Shown here piece after piece: positions 1 to 8,347 of a stretch of DNA of 64,000 nucleotides. Every line of letters starts with the position of its first letter. Positions within the stretch are counted from its first letter, which is position 1. Under the pieces are notes generated by a model, which did no database searches, was not told where the DNA came from, and was given only the letters and a program-made list of their open reading frames with translations. The stretch covers positions 4,562,501-4,626,500 of the forward strand of contig NZ_JAUSZA010000001.1 in the NCBI RefSeq assembly GCF_030817215.1, read 5' to 3'. Origin of the DNA: Paenibacillus sp. V4I3. GTDB taxonomy: Bacteria > Bacillota > Bacilli > Paenibacillales > NBRC-103111. The translations under genes were made by a program, and so were the position numbers.

Positions 1-293
1 AATTATTAATTGGCATTAAACAATCTTTTATCGATATTGATTTTTGTATGCCTGAAGGAGAAACAACAAGACAGGCGCAGGATCGGGCTATACCATTAAT
101 TATGAAATTACTATCTGACTTTAAAGGCAAGAAAATCGCTGTAGGTACACACGGAAATATAATGACGATCATATTAAATTATTTTGATGCTAATTACGGA
201 TTCGAATTTTGGAAACAGACCACTAAACCTGATATTTATAGACTAGAGTTTGAAGAAAAGGAATTAAATCTTGTTGAGAGGTTGTGGAATTAA
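1..293 (+). CDS. histidine phosphatase family protein, C-terminal part (gene enters from the left edge)
   Basis: The reading frame is open from the first bases of the window, so the start lies outside. The visible part carries GTHGN, the second catalytic-histidine motif of the phosphoglycerate-mutase-like histidine phosphatases. An acidic PEGET segment lies upstream of it, as expected for the family. These enzymes remove phosphate from small molecules or proteins through a phosphohistidine; the substrate here cannot be told. The stop overlaps the next ATG by one base (TAATG), so the two genes are probably translationally coupled. Confidence 0.75.
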   Translation, partial: LLIGIKQSFIDIDFCMPEGETTRQAQDRAIPLIMKLLSDFKGKKIAVGTHGNIMTIILNYFDANYGFEFWKQTTKPDIYRLEFEEKELNLVERLWN

Positions 294-691
294 TGAAACC
301 ATCCGGTCATCAAAAAGCAGTTGATTTTTTGAACAATCTTGAACATCCCCTGAAGAAGGAAATAGAAGAAGTTCGAAAAATCATTTTAAGCGCTAATGAA
401 CACATTACGGAACATATTAAATGGAATGCACCTAGTTTCTGTTTTAATAATGAAGATCGGGTGACCTTTAATTTGCAAGGGAAAGGATTTTTTATGCTTG
501 TGTTTCATTGTGGAGTCAAGGTAAAAGATCATGCAGGGAATGGATCACTTTTTGACGACACAACAGGCTTATTAGATTGGGTTGCCGATGATAGAGCTAT
601 TGTCAAATTAACCGATATGAGCGATGTGGAGGATAAGAAAGAGAAGCTTGCAGAAGTTGTAGCGAGATGGATTGAAGTGACAAGTTCCTAG
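293..691 (+). CDS. DUF1801 (YdhG-like) domain protein
   Basis: A protein of about 132 residues with the DUF1801 pattern: an N-terminal helix, then IKWNAPSF and a beta-rich middle ending in a phenylalanine-rich strand. The fold resembles an iron-chaperone or frataxin-like fold in known relatives, but the role is not established. ATG 293 was chosen over GTG 284 because GAGAGG at about 276 is correctly spaced only for the ATG. It overlaps the upstream phosphatase stop and probably shares its transcript. A more distant, longer DUF1801/YdeI-type protein lies at 32767. Confidence 0.75.
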   Translation: MKPSGHQKAVDFLNNLEHPLKKEIEEVRKIILSANEHITEHIKWNAPSFCFNNEDRVTFNLQGKGFFMLVFHCGVKVKDHAGNGSLFDDTTGLLDWVADDRAIVKLTDMSDVEDKKEKLAEVVARWIEVTSS

Positions 692-713
692 TTAGAGATT
701 CAGTAAGATTCAA

Positions 714-1385
714 TTATCGGTCGGCGAACAGATACCACACACGTACTTTAGCATAAATCGTTAATTGTCCTGGTTGGATCGGGGTAACTGTACTTTTGGA
801 AAGCATGGTGGTTGCATAGGGGATGGGTTCGGAGGTTCCGGTCATTTCTTGAATTTGGCTGGGGACTGTGACAAGAGTAACTCCCAGTGTATTTGCTATG
901 GTCACTGCCTTTTGACGGGCGTTTCGAATGGCAAGCGATAAGGCCTGATTCTCGTAAAATTCTGGCTGTGAAGTCGTAAACTTAATGTCGGTGATGTTAT
1001 TGGCACCACTGGAAACGGCGGTATCAACGAGAATTCCTGTCAGTTCTACTCTATCGTTGGTGATTTGCAAGAGATGGGTTACTTTATAGCCTCGAAAAAT
1101 TTGCTTACCATCTTGATAATCGTACTGGATTTCAATTCCAAAATCATACGTCTGTATCTTTTCCCGGGGGATGTTTAGTTTTAATAAGGATTGAATGATA
1201 GTGGTTACTATTTTTGCGTTTTCGGTTTGGACAGCAGGTAAGACTGGACCTTCGGTTATGGCTCCTATCACCACTATCGCCCTGTCGGGAGCTGCAGCCG
1301 CTGTTCCTATACCTAGGACTTCTATTGTAGGTGGGCATTTATATTGAGAAAATGAGGCCGACTTATTAACTGGATAATTGCACAT
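714..1385 (-). CDS. SIMPL domain (DUF541) protein
   Basis: About 223 residues resembling SIMPL/DUF541 proteins: an N-terminal strand with VLGIGTAAAAPDRA, a central YKVTHLLQI strand, and a C-terminal helix rich in Ala/Arg (AIRNARQKAVTIANTLG), which is typical of the family. Most relatives are secreted or periplasmic, but I see no clear signal peptide here. ATG 1385 is preceded by GAAAGGAG at good spacing; the frame stays open 28 codons further upstream without a ribosome binding site. The cellular role is unknown. A palindromic terminator-like element lies upstream at 1455. Confidence 0.75.
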   Translation of the reverse strand: MCNYPVNKSASFSQYKCPPTIEVLGIGTAAAAPDRAIVVIGAITEGPVLPAVQTENAKIVTTIIQSLLKLNIPREKIQTYDFGIEIQYDYQDGKQIFRGYKVTHLLQITNDRVELTGILVDTAVSSGANNITDIKFTTSQPEFYENQALSLAIRNARQKAVTIANTLGVTLVTVPSQIQEMTGTSEPIPYATTMLSKSTVTPIQPGQLTIYAKVRVWYLFADR

Positions 1386-1454
1386 AGAAGGACTCCTTTC
1401 AAGTAAAGGGCATAATCTAATGTATGGAAATGTGTGGACTAAAATTCTTATATA

Positions 1455-1484
1455 AAAAGGGACTGTCAATCGACAGCCCCTTTT
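1455..1484. terminator. terminator-like hairpin between divergent genes
   Basis: AAAAGGG-A-CTGTC pairs with GACAG-C-CCCTTTT around an AATC loop (one mismatch), and both ends have T-rich flanks. It could terminate transcription in either direction, yet no gene ends here: it sits between the start of the SIMPL gene and the start of the sulfite-oxidase-like gene. It may attenuate the SIMPL transcript or be left over from a lost gene. Confidence 0.5.
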
Positions 1485-1598
1485 ACTTTTTAAATAGCGA
1501 TCGTGTCTGAATAGGGTGGAAGGTGAAACATGAGTCTCAATTCAACATGTGGTCCATATCTTTTAGTAAGATCTTGTTCTTACGAAAGGATGATTTAA

Positions 1599-2649
1599 TT
1601 GTTGTATTCGCCTCATTTGATTACACGAAGAATCATGCCGGAAAATCAAGAATTCCCAATGCTGTCACTATCCAGTCGTATTACGCCAGAACATCTGTTT
1701 TATATCCGAAACCATTTTCCATATCCGAATGTGGACATGCGCACTTGGGTGCTTACTATCGAAGGATGTATAAACAAACCAATCTATTTTCGCTATCATG
1801 ATCTCTTGAATATGCCTCAAGTTACACTCCCGGTTACGCTCGAATGTGTTGGAGATAAGAGATCGTTTTTTCATCCGAAAACCCGCGGCGAGCAGTGGGG
1901 ACTAGGGGCAATTAGTCATGCTGTTTGGACAGGGGTTCGGCTTCAAGATTTATTGCATGCAGCCGACGTTCCAAAGGGATGCACGTGAAGTGACGTTCGA
2001 GGGCATGGATAAGGGAGTTCGAACGGATATGCCTGGCATGTTTTCCTATACAAGAAGTTTATCTCTCGAACACGCTCTGCATCCCGATACCATTGTAGCC
2101 CTTTACATGAGTGGTAAACCGCTGCCCTACCGTCACGGTTATCCAGCTAGATTAATTGTTCCAGGTTGGTATGGAATGGCTTCAGTCAAATGGCTTCACC
2201 GTATCGTCGTGATAGAGGAACATTTTCAAGGACCTTTCCAAGTCGTAGATTATGTATATGATCGAAAACCATTAACTCTATCCTCTTCCGAACCGGTTAC
2301 TACTATTCGCCTCAATTCGACCATTGCCCGACCAACAGACCAAGAGGTATTGGCAAAAGGGGAGAATTGGGTATGGGGTACAGCAATATCTGGTAGTGTT
2401 CCAGTAGTACTGGTAGAGATAAGTACTGACAATGGAAACACTTGGCTGGCAGCATCTTGGTTGGATCAACAAGAAGCTTATTCTTGGAGGCGTTGGTGTT
2501 GGAAATGGACGGTAACTGAATCCGGATCTTACGACATTAAAGTCAGAGCTAAGGATGCAACAGGTAACATTCAAAGCGAAATGGCAGATTGGAATGTAAA
2601 AGGTTATGGCTATAATGCGATACAGCATATACGAGTGTTCATAGATTGA
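1599..2649 (+). pseudogene. sulfite-oxidase-like molybdopterin oxidoreductase, frameshifted
   Basis: Two overlapping frames together make one complete molybdopterin-dependent oxidoreductase of the sulfite oxidase type. Frame 1 (1599-1988) holds VTLECVGDKRS, where the Cys ligates molybdenum, followed by GAISHAVWTGVRLQDLL. The second frame continues from about 1985 to 2649 with REVTFEGMDKG, RHGYPARLIVPGWYG and the C-terminal Mo-cofactor dimerisation domain (STDNGNTW). Removing one G from the GGG at about 1978-1980 joins them as PKDAREV. The start is a TTG after GAAAGGA; ATG 1635 is the alternative. The gene is either truly inactivated or carries a one-base sequencing error. If intact it would oxidise an unknown sulfoxide, sulfite or related substrate. 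Confidence 0.75.
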
Positions 2650-2684
2650 TTGTATTGTACACCTCCAAACCCTTCTTCTACCGT

Positions 2685-2717
2685 ATATGTACATACAAGT
2701 TGAGCAAATGATATAAT
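2685..2717 (+). promoter_or_regulatory. araR promoter with AraR-type operator
   Basis: Bases 2685-2700 (ATATGTACATACAAGT) are an imperfect copy of the AraR box, whose core is TTGTACGTACAA. A good -10 TATAAT sits at 2712-2717, and the expected -35 position falls inside the box. AraR would therefore block its own promoter. The ribosome binding site GAGGTG follows at 2738. Confidence 0.6.
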
Positions 2718-2747
2718 ACGGTCAGAATCAATAACCTGAGGTGAATC

Positions 2748-3842
2748 ATGAAAGAAAAGCAAATGCCGAAATACTTACAGTTGAAACAGGAAATCCTATC
2801 GTGGCTTCATACCGGGAAGCTGAAACCGAATGATCAAATGCCATCGGAAAATGAAATAGCCGAGCAATTTCAGATGAGCCGTCAAACGGTTCGTCAGACG
2901 TTCGGGGAGTTAGAGCAAGAAGGTTGGTTGTACCGGATGCAAGGAAAAGGGACATTCGTTTCCACGCCCCAAACGCAAAAAAGTCGAGATGTGCAAACCA
3001 TTGGCATTCTGACAACCTATATATCGGATTATATTTTTCCTCATATCGTAAGAGGAGCGGAGTCTGCCTTACGTGCGAGAGGATACAGACTGCTCTTGTC
3101 ATCCACAGACAATGATAAGGAAAAAGAGAAGGAAAGCCTCGACATGATGATGAGTCAGCCCTTAAGCGGCCTTATTATTGAACCGACCAAAAGCGCGGAA
3201 GGCAATCCGAATTTAAGCTATTACCTTTCCTTAGACTATCAACATATTCCTTATTTGATGATTAATGAGCGGTATCCGGAGATGAATTGTCCTTCTTTGG
3301 TCGTGGATGATGAAGAGGGCGGATTCAAGGCTGCTCAGCACTTAATTGAGCTTGGGCATCGCCGCATTGTTGGGTTCTTCAAGACCGATGACTTGCAAGG
3401 GGTTAATAGGTTGAATGGGTTTATTCGTGCTCATCATCATTATCAAATTCCGTTGTTACCGGAATTCGTCATTCACTATACGACGGAGGAGAAGAGACAC
3501 AAACCCTATGAAAGCGCAAAAGCGATGCTAGGTCAGGTAGATGAGCGGCCAACGGCTTTCATTTGCTACAATGATGAGATAGCTATTCATCTGCTTGATG
3601 CTGTACGTACAACAGGTCTTCAAGTGCCACAGGATATCTCGCTGGTCGGTTTTGATGACTCTTCTTTAGCAACCGCAACAGAGGTCAAGCTGACGACACT
3701 TTCGCATCCCAAAACGGAAATGGGCGCGGATGCAGCAGAGATATTGATTGATATGATACAGAATAAACGAGCAAATGGAAGTAAAACAGGGAAAGTCTAC
3801 AAACCAGAATTAATCGTCAGAGAGTCAACCATCCGAGTTTAA
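2748..3842 (+). CDS. araR: AraR-type transcriptional repressor (GntR HTH plus LacI-type sensor)
   Basis: The 364 residues match the length and two-part structure of Bacillus AraR. Residues 1-75 are a GntR winged helix-turn-helix (MPSENEIAEQFQMSRQTVRQ, then GKGTFV). From about residue 85 a LacI/periplasmic-binding-protein-like sensor follows (IGILTTYISDYIFPHIVRGAE, VGFDDSS). AraR represses arabinose uptake and catabolism genes until L-arabinose binds. AraR-type palindromes lie in front of this gene and in front of the downstream epimerase gene, which fits autoregulation and control of the neighbour. No araBAD or arabinose transport genes are in the window. Confidence 0.88.
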   Translation: MKEKQMPKYLQLKQEILSWLHTGKLKPNDQMPSENEIAEQFQMSRQTVRQTFGELEQEGWLYRMQGKGTFVSTPQTQKSRDVQTIGILTTYISDYIFPHIVRGAESALRARGYRLLLSSTDNDKEKEKESLDMMMSQPLSGLIIEPTKSAEGNPNLSYYLSLDYQHIPYLMINERYPEMNCPSLVVDDEEGGFKAAQHLIELGHRRIVGFFKTDDLQGVNRLNGFIRAHHHYQIPLLPEFVIHYTTEEKRHKPYESAKAMLGQVDERPTAFICYNDEIAIHLLDAVRTTGLQVPQDISLVGFDDSSLATATEVKLTTLSHPKTEMGADAAEILIDMIQNKRANGSKTGKVYKPELIVRESTIRV

Positions 3843-3866
3843 CAGTCATAAAAATTTGTCTAGCCA

Positions 3867-3882
3867 ACTTGTACGTACAAGT
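3867..3882 (+). promoter_or_regulatory. perfect AraR-type operator palindrome
   Basis: ACTTGTACGTACAAGT is a perfect 16-bp palindrome that matches the known AraR box core. It lies 24 bp after araR and about 155 bp before the epimerase start, upstream of the candidate promoter at 3949-3978. It is the natural control site for the epimerase gene. Confidence 0.7.
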
Positions 3883-3948
3883 AATATACAGTCTTATTCG
3901 TACTTTTCCGAAAGTCACATTTATCATTGTTTGCGTTATTTTCATCCA

Positions 3949-3978
3949 TTGACTTCCTTGATTCACATGCTTTAGAGT
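3949..3978 (+). promoter_or_regulatory. candidate sigma-A promoter of the epimerase gene
   Basis: TTGACT (3949-3954) and TAGAGT (3973-3978) are separated by 18 bp and lie about 60 bp before the gene. The -35 is good and the -10 moderate. The AraR palindrome lies about 65 bp upstream of the -35, so repression would need looping or another promoter nearer the box. Confidence 0.4.
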
Positions 3979-4036
3979 AAATTCATATAAGCCTGTCCAA
4001 AATTAAAGGCACAGCTATGTAGGAGGTTAACGCGAA

Positions 4037-5038
4037 ATGACGACGAAAGCGTTTGAAGGAACATACCAAGGAGAGAAAGCCATTTGGTTACAAGCTGGAC
4101 GTTATGAAGCAGCTGTTTTACCGGAAGTTGGCGCTAATCTAATTGCTTTTAGAGATACCGAAAAAGAGTACCGCTTTTTGCGTGAGCCTGCAATGGAAGA
4201 GATGGAAGATTTTAAAGCACGTCCAATCGTCCACGGGATACCGGTATTATTTCCACCCAATCGGTATGAGGACGGGAAGTTTCCTTGGAAAGGCAAAGTC
4301 TATGAATTTCCGATCAATGAACCGAAAACGGGAAATCACCTACACGGTTTTGTACACAATATTCCATGGGCTGTTGAGAAATTCCGTGCAGATGAAACTG
4401 AGAGTTCAGTTACCTTAGCTTTGCGCGTAAGAGAAGGGCATTCGGTTTATGCGTATTTACCGCATGAGTTTACGATAAGCTTGACTTACACATTGAATGC
4501 ATTCGGTTTGCATCAGCATGTATCCGTACATAATGAAGGCAAAGAGGCTATGCCTTGCTTGTTGGCGTATCATACGACGATCAATGCACCTTTTGCGCCG
4601 AACAGTCAGGCGTCTGATTATGGATTCAAAATGACGATCGGCAATCGCTGGGAAATGAGTGAGAGAATGCTGCCAACCGGTGAGTATCAGCCATTGTCAG
4701 CTGACGAAGAGAAGATGAAAGTAGGCGGCTTGTCGCCGTTCTTTGAATCCATGGATAATCATTACACAACCTCGCCGCAAAATGGCCGCAACTATATGGA
4801 GTTGACAGATTCACGTGCAGGCATCAAACTGGTTTATGATGTAGGGACATCCTACAAGCAATGGATGATCTGGAATAATGGCGCTTCTGAAGGGTTTTTC
4901 TGCCCGGAGCCGCAAATGAATCTGGTAAATGCACCGAACGTAGATCTCCCGGCTGATCAAATTGGACTGGTTTCCTTGGAGCCAGGCGAAATTTGGGAAG
5001 AAACAGGACGTCTTTATACGATTGAATTGAACAACTAA
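4037..5038 (+). CDS. aldose 1-epimerase family protein
   Basis: A 333-residue galactose-mutarotase-like beta-sandwich protein. Supporting segments are IPVLFPPNRYEDGKF and HLHGFVHN near the middle of the N-terminal half, and EGFFCPEPQMNLVNAPN near the C-terminus. These match aldose-1-epimerase relatives that interconvert alpha and beta anomers or act on phosphosugars. AGGAGG precedes ATG 4037 at normal spacing. Placement behind araR and its palindrome suggests that it works on arabinose or an arabinose-containing sugar; that is inference. It acts in the cytoplasm, with no signal peptide. Confidence 0.82.
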   Translation: MTTKAFEGTYQGEKAIWLQAGRYEAAVLPEVGANLIAFRDTEKEYRFLREPAMEEMEDFKARPIVHGIPVLFPPNRYEDGKFPWKGKVYEFPINEPKTGNHLHGFVHNIPWAVEKFRADETESSVTLALRVREGHSVYAYLPHEFTISLTYTLNAFGLHQHVSVHNEGKEAMPCLLAYHTTINAPFAPNSQASDYGFKMTIGNRWEMSERMLPTGEYQPLSADEEKMKVGGLSPFFESMDNHYTTSPQNGRNYMELTDSRAGIKLVYDVGTSYKQWMIWNNGASEGFFCPEPQMNLVNAPNVDLPADQIGLVSLEPGEIWEETGRLYTIELNN

Positions 5039-5167
5039 AAGGTGAGACTTTGATCTCCGACCAAAGATCCCTATATAAGTCCCTTTGACGCATGGAGAGA
5101 ATCCAAGGTGATGATCTGCTAGCGGCGAGGGGGTATTTTTATCCGGAAGGAAGGGGCGGGATACATA

Positions 5168-5341
5168 GTGGAAAATAATGACGGCTCAGAAAAGGAACAG
5201 CTTCTAGATCAGATCAAAAAATTGACATTAGAAACCGAGAGATTGAAACAAGAAATCGCGAAACTACGTGGAGTTAAGCGTCCGTCTTCGGGCTCCATGG
5301 ATAGCATGTCTACGAAATTGAAAGAAGCGTTGAGAGAGTAA
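5168..5341 (+). CDS. small coiled-coil protein (57 aa), function unknown
   Basis: GTG 5168 follows a GGAAGGAAGGGG stretch and opens a 57-codon frame ending at TAA 5339. The product is highly charged with regular leucines (QLLDQIKKLTLETERLKQEI), a short coiled coil, followed by a Ser-rich linker and a second small helix. A strong terminator follows within 40 bases, which supports a real transcription unit. I do not recognise the family; a role as a partner or scaffold of a larger protein is possible but not shown. Confidence 0.55.
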   Translation: MENNDGSEKEQLLDQIKKLTLETERLKQEIAKLRGVKRPSSGSMDSMSTKLKEALRE

Positions 5342-5376
5342 TCATTAAGCTTATCTGGGATCACAATAAGAAGAAG

Positions 5377-5417
5377 TCTCTTGGTGAGGGTTTAAATCGC
5401 CAGGAGATTTTTTTTTT
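5377..5417 (+). terminator. Rho-independent terminator
   Basis: TCTCTTGGTGA (5377-5387) pairs with TCGCCAGGAGA (5397-5407), using two G-U pairs, and is followed by ten T residues. It ends the small coiled-coil gene and separates the AraR region from the sugar locus. Confidence 0.85.
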
Positions 5418-5577
5418 ATGTCAAAATACCAAAGAAAGTAACCACTGTCCCCTATCAAGTCTGCCACAGATATGATAATTTCTATACCAACACTCAAAGA
5501 AGAGACAAGGCAGGAAAATACCGTGTCATGAGCGAAGGTGTTCTGAATACATCTTATCCATCAAGGAGATTCCGACT

Positions 5578-7176
5578 ATGAATTTATTAATTGTGGAAGA
5601 TGAAGTCCGCCTCAGAAACGCACTAGCCAACAACATCCCCTGGGACAAGCACGGAATAGAAGTCGTCGGCCAGGCTGGAAACGGAATGGAAGCGCTGCGG
5701 CTGATCGACCGCAAAAAGCCTGAGATCATCTTGCTGGACCTGCAGATGCCGGAGATGGACGGGCTGACTTTAGCTAGACAACTTCGCCAAACCGAACCTT
5801 TGTTGAAAATCATTGTTCTCAGTGGACATGATGATTTCGCATACGCTCAAGAGGCATTGGGGCTTGGTGTTATGAAATATTTGTTAAAACCGGCAGGGGA
5901 CGAGGAGATATTGGAGTCGGTGCTCGAAGCGGCCGATCGGTTGAAGAGTGAGCTTGAGCAGCGCCATAATGAGGATGAGCTAAAGCTAAAATGGAAGCTG
6001 CATCTTCCACACCTAATCAATGAATTCTTCCAGGGGTGGCTGAACGGAAAGTATGAACCTTGGGAGCTTGAACAGAAAAGCAAGTTTCTTCAACTGGATT
6101 TACAAAAAGATGCCGAATATGCTGTTGCCGTAGTCGATATGGACCCGCTGTTGGAGGATGAAACCAGATTCAGCAAGAAAGATATTTCGCTGCTCCAATT
6201 TTCGCTGAGCAGTATCGTGAAGGAAACATTGCTGGCAACACCTTGTTGGGTGTCTACCGATTATGCGGGCTGCACGGTTGTCGTGTTCCAGCTGGATGGA
6301 CATGAAGAGTCTGGAGTAGCCCTCCAGAAAATCAATGCAGTGATCGAAAAGCTGCTTTTAACTATACGAAGCTGTCTTAGGCTAAGTGCAAGCGCGGGGA
6401 TTAGCGGGATAACAGGCGGCCAAGAGGATCTGAACAAGCTGTACGTACAGGCGGTTCGTGCGTTACAGAATCGGATCGTACTGGGCTATGATCTGACGAT
6501 CCCGTATCGGGAAGAGCAGGGGAGAGAACCTGAACTTTCGTTTCAGCCAAACCTGGAGAAAGCGCTGGAGATCGCACTCGAAACGGGGGACGGCGACAAA
6601 GCGGTTGAAACGTTAACAGCTCTCTGGGACGGTGGCATGGCCAAAGCGGAAACGGTTGAAGACATGCATGAGCATATCCTTTATTTCACAAGTCTCTTTA
6701 TTTGCATGATCCAGAAACAAGGCTGGCCAGTACGGGAAGTGGCCGGTGAGGATTACGTTTATTTCCATAATCATTTGGAGCTGGCCGCAAAGGAACAAAT
6801 TCTATTTTGGCTGCAGCGGATGGTAAGAGCGTATTTAACCTATGCCAGCCAGAGGCGGAAATCGACGAGTCATGGCATGATCAAGACCATATTAAGTCTC
6901 GTCGAAAATGAAATCGATCAGGAAATGACGCTGCATGCTGTCGCTGACCGGCTGTATGTCAACTCATCCTACCTTAGCCGTCTATTCAAGCAGGAAACAG
7001 GCAAGGCTTTTTCCACCTATGTACTGGAACGTAAAATGGAGCGGGCCAAGGCAATCCTGCAAGAGGGAGCACGGGTATACGACGCCGCAGCTGGTGTCGG
7101 GTATAGGGATGTGAGCTATTTTACAAGAGTATTCCGTAAATATTGGGGCGTGACGCCCGGGGAAGTTCGTCATTGA
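5578..7176 (+). CDS. YesN-type response regulator, AraC family
   Basis: The 532 residues contain a receiver domain at 1-120, with the acidic pair at E7-D8, phospho-acceptor D54 in LLDLQMPEMDG, and the conserved Lys in YLLKPAG. A middle region of about 280 residues of unknown fold follows. The C-terminal 100 residues are a double AraC helix-turn-helix (LYVNSSYLSRLFKQETGKAF, then VGYRDVSYFTRVFRKYWGVTP). Such regulators activate sugar ABC operons when phosphorylated by a YesM-type kinase. The likely kinase is at 20982, at the other end of the locus. ATG follows AAGGAG. Confidence 0.9.
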   Translation: MNLLIVEDEVRLRNALANNIPWDKHGIEVVGQAGNGMEALRLIDRKKPEIILLDLQMPEMDGLTLARQLRQTEPLLKIIVLSGHDDFAYAQEALGLGVMKYLLKPAGDEEILESVLEAADRLKSELEQRHNEDELKLKWKLHLPHLINEFFQGWLNGKYEPWELEQKSKFLQLDLQKDAEYAVAVVDMDPLLEDETRFSKKDISLLQFSLSSIVKETLLATPCWVSTDYAGCTVVVFQLDGHEESGVALQKINAVIEKLLLTIRSCLRLSASAGISGITGGQEDLNKLYVQAVRALQNRIVLGYDLTIPYREEQGREPELSFQPNLEKALEIALETGDGDKAVETLTALWDGGMAKAETVEDMHEHILYFTSLFICMIQKQGWPVREVAGEDYVYFHNHLELAAKEQILFWLQRMVRAYLTYASQRRKSTSHGMIKTILSLVENEIDQEMTLHAVADRLYVNSSYLSRLFKQETGKAFSTYVLERKMERAKAILQEGARVYDAAAGVGYRDVSYFTRVFRKYWGVTPGEVRH

Positions 7177-7198
7177 ATTCCTTGCAAGCCTTTTGGCA

Positions 7199-7229
7199 GC
7201 CTTCTCAGTTGATCTGGGAAGGTTTTTTT
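7199..7229 (+). terminator. Rho-independent terminator
   Basis: CCTTCTCAG pairs with CTGGGAAGG across a TTGAT loop, followed by seven T residues. It separates the regulator gene from the transporter operon. Confidence 0.85.
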
Positions 7230-7351
7230 GTATGTCAGATGTGAGCGAGAAGTTATGAAAGTACCAAAACAAGTAATATTCCTCTAATTCGCAAAAAAAC
7301 GGTGGGTGATAAACTAAATCTAAGAAAGACAGGTAAGAAGGAGGAAACACC

Positions 7352-8323
7352 TTGCGAGAAACGACCACTACGACGGAAACTGTCATATCTACAAAGAAAA
7401 ATGGTAAAAAGAGCTATAGACGACAATTGTTGATTGATATCAGGAAAGATTGGGATTTGTATCTCGCGCTCATTCCCGGCATCGCATTTCTGCTGCTGTT
7501 TAAGTACACGCCGATGTACGGGATTATCATTGCTTTCAAGGATTTCAATATTTTCGATGGTATGGCCGCAAGTCCATGGGTCGGGTGGAAGCATTTCGAT
7601 AAATTGATTTCCTCCGCCAGTTTTTTGCAGGTGTTCCAGAACACCTTAATCATTTCTATTTACAAAATCGTATTTCTCTTTCCTCTCCCGATTGTGGTCG
7701 CCATTTTGCTTAACGAATTGAAGAACATGGCGTTCAAAAAAAGCGTGCAAACCGTCGTTTATCTGCCTCACTTCCTGTCTTGGGTTATCGTCAGTGGTTT
7801 GTTCATTGATCTGCTTTCCACGAACGGCGGTATCGTCAACAAAATAATCGTCGCTATGGGCGGCGAACCGATCCGTTTCTTCCTGGATAGCCATATTTTC
7901 CGCTCGGTTCTCATTAGCACGGCAGGTTGGAAAGAGACTGGTTGGAACACGATCATTTACTTGGCGGCTTTGGCCGGTATCGATCCCGGCTTATACGAAG
8001 CGGCCAAAATAGATGGTGCTAATAAATGGAAGCAAATCGTACATATCACGCTGCCGGGTCTGGTTCCGATCATCCTGCTCATGTTCATCCTTCGTCTCGG
8101 CTATGTGCTCGAGGCGGGAACTGAACAAATTCTCGTGATGTACAACCCAAGCGTATACAACGTCGCAGACGTTATTGGCACTTATGTGTATCGCATAGGT
8201 CTCGGTGAACAGGATTACAGCTTCTCAACCGCCGTAGGAGTATTCGAATCCGTGGTCGCGTTTATTTTGATCTTAACGGGTAACGGCTTGGCCCGTAAGT
8301 TTTTCGGACGAGGTATCTGGTAA
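7352..8323 (+). CDS. sugar ABC transporter permease, LplB type
   Basis: A 323-residue polytopic membrane protein with about six hydrophobic segments and the inner-membrane permease motif EAAKIDGANKWKQIVHITLPGL near residue 215, the site that docks on the ATPase. The start is a TTG that follows AAGAAGGAGG at ideal spacing. It pairs with the next permease to form the channel of a CUT1-type oligosaccharide importer. No ATPase gene is in the locus, so a shared MsmX-type ATPase elsewhere is likely, as is usual for this group. Confidence 0.92.
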   Translation: MRETTTTTETVISTKKNGKKSYRRQLLIDIRKDWDLYLALIPGIAFLLLFKYTPMYGIIIAFKDFNIFDGMAASPWVGWKHFDKLISSASFLQVFQNTLIISIYKIVFLFPLPIVVAILLNELKNMAFKKSVQTVVYLPHFLSWVIVSGLFIDLLSTNGGIVNKIIVAMGGEPIRFFLDSHIFRSVLISTAGWKETGWNTIIYLAALAGIDPGLYEAAKIDGANKWKQIVHITLPGLVPIILLMFILRLGYVLEAGTEQILVMYNPSVYNVADVIGTYVYRIGLGEQDYSFSTAVGVFESVVAFILILTGNGLARKFFGRGIW

Positions 8324-8347
8324 ACGGCGAATAAAGGAGGATCAGCT

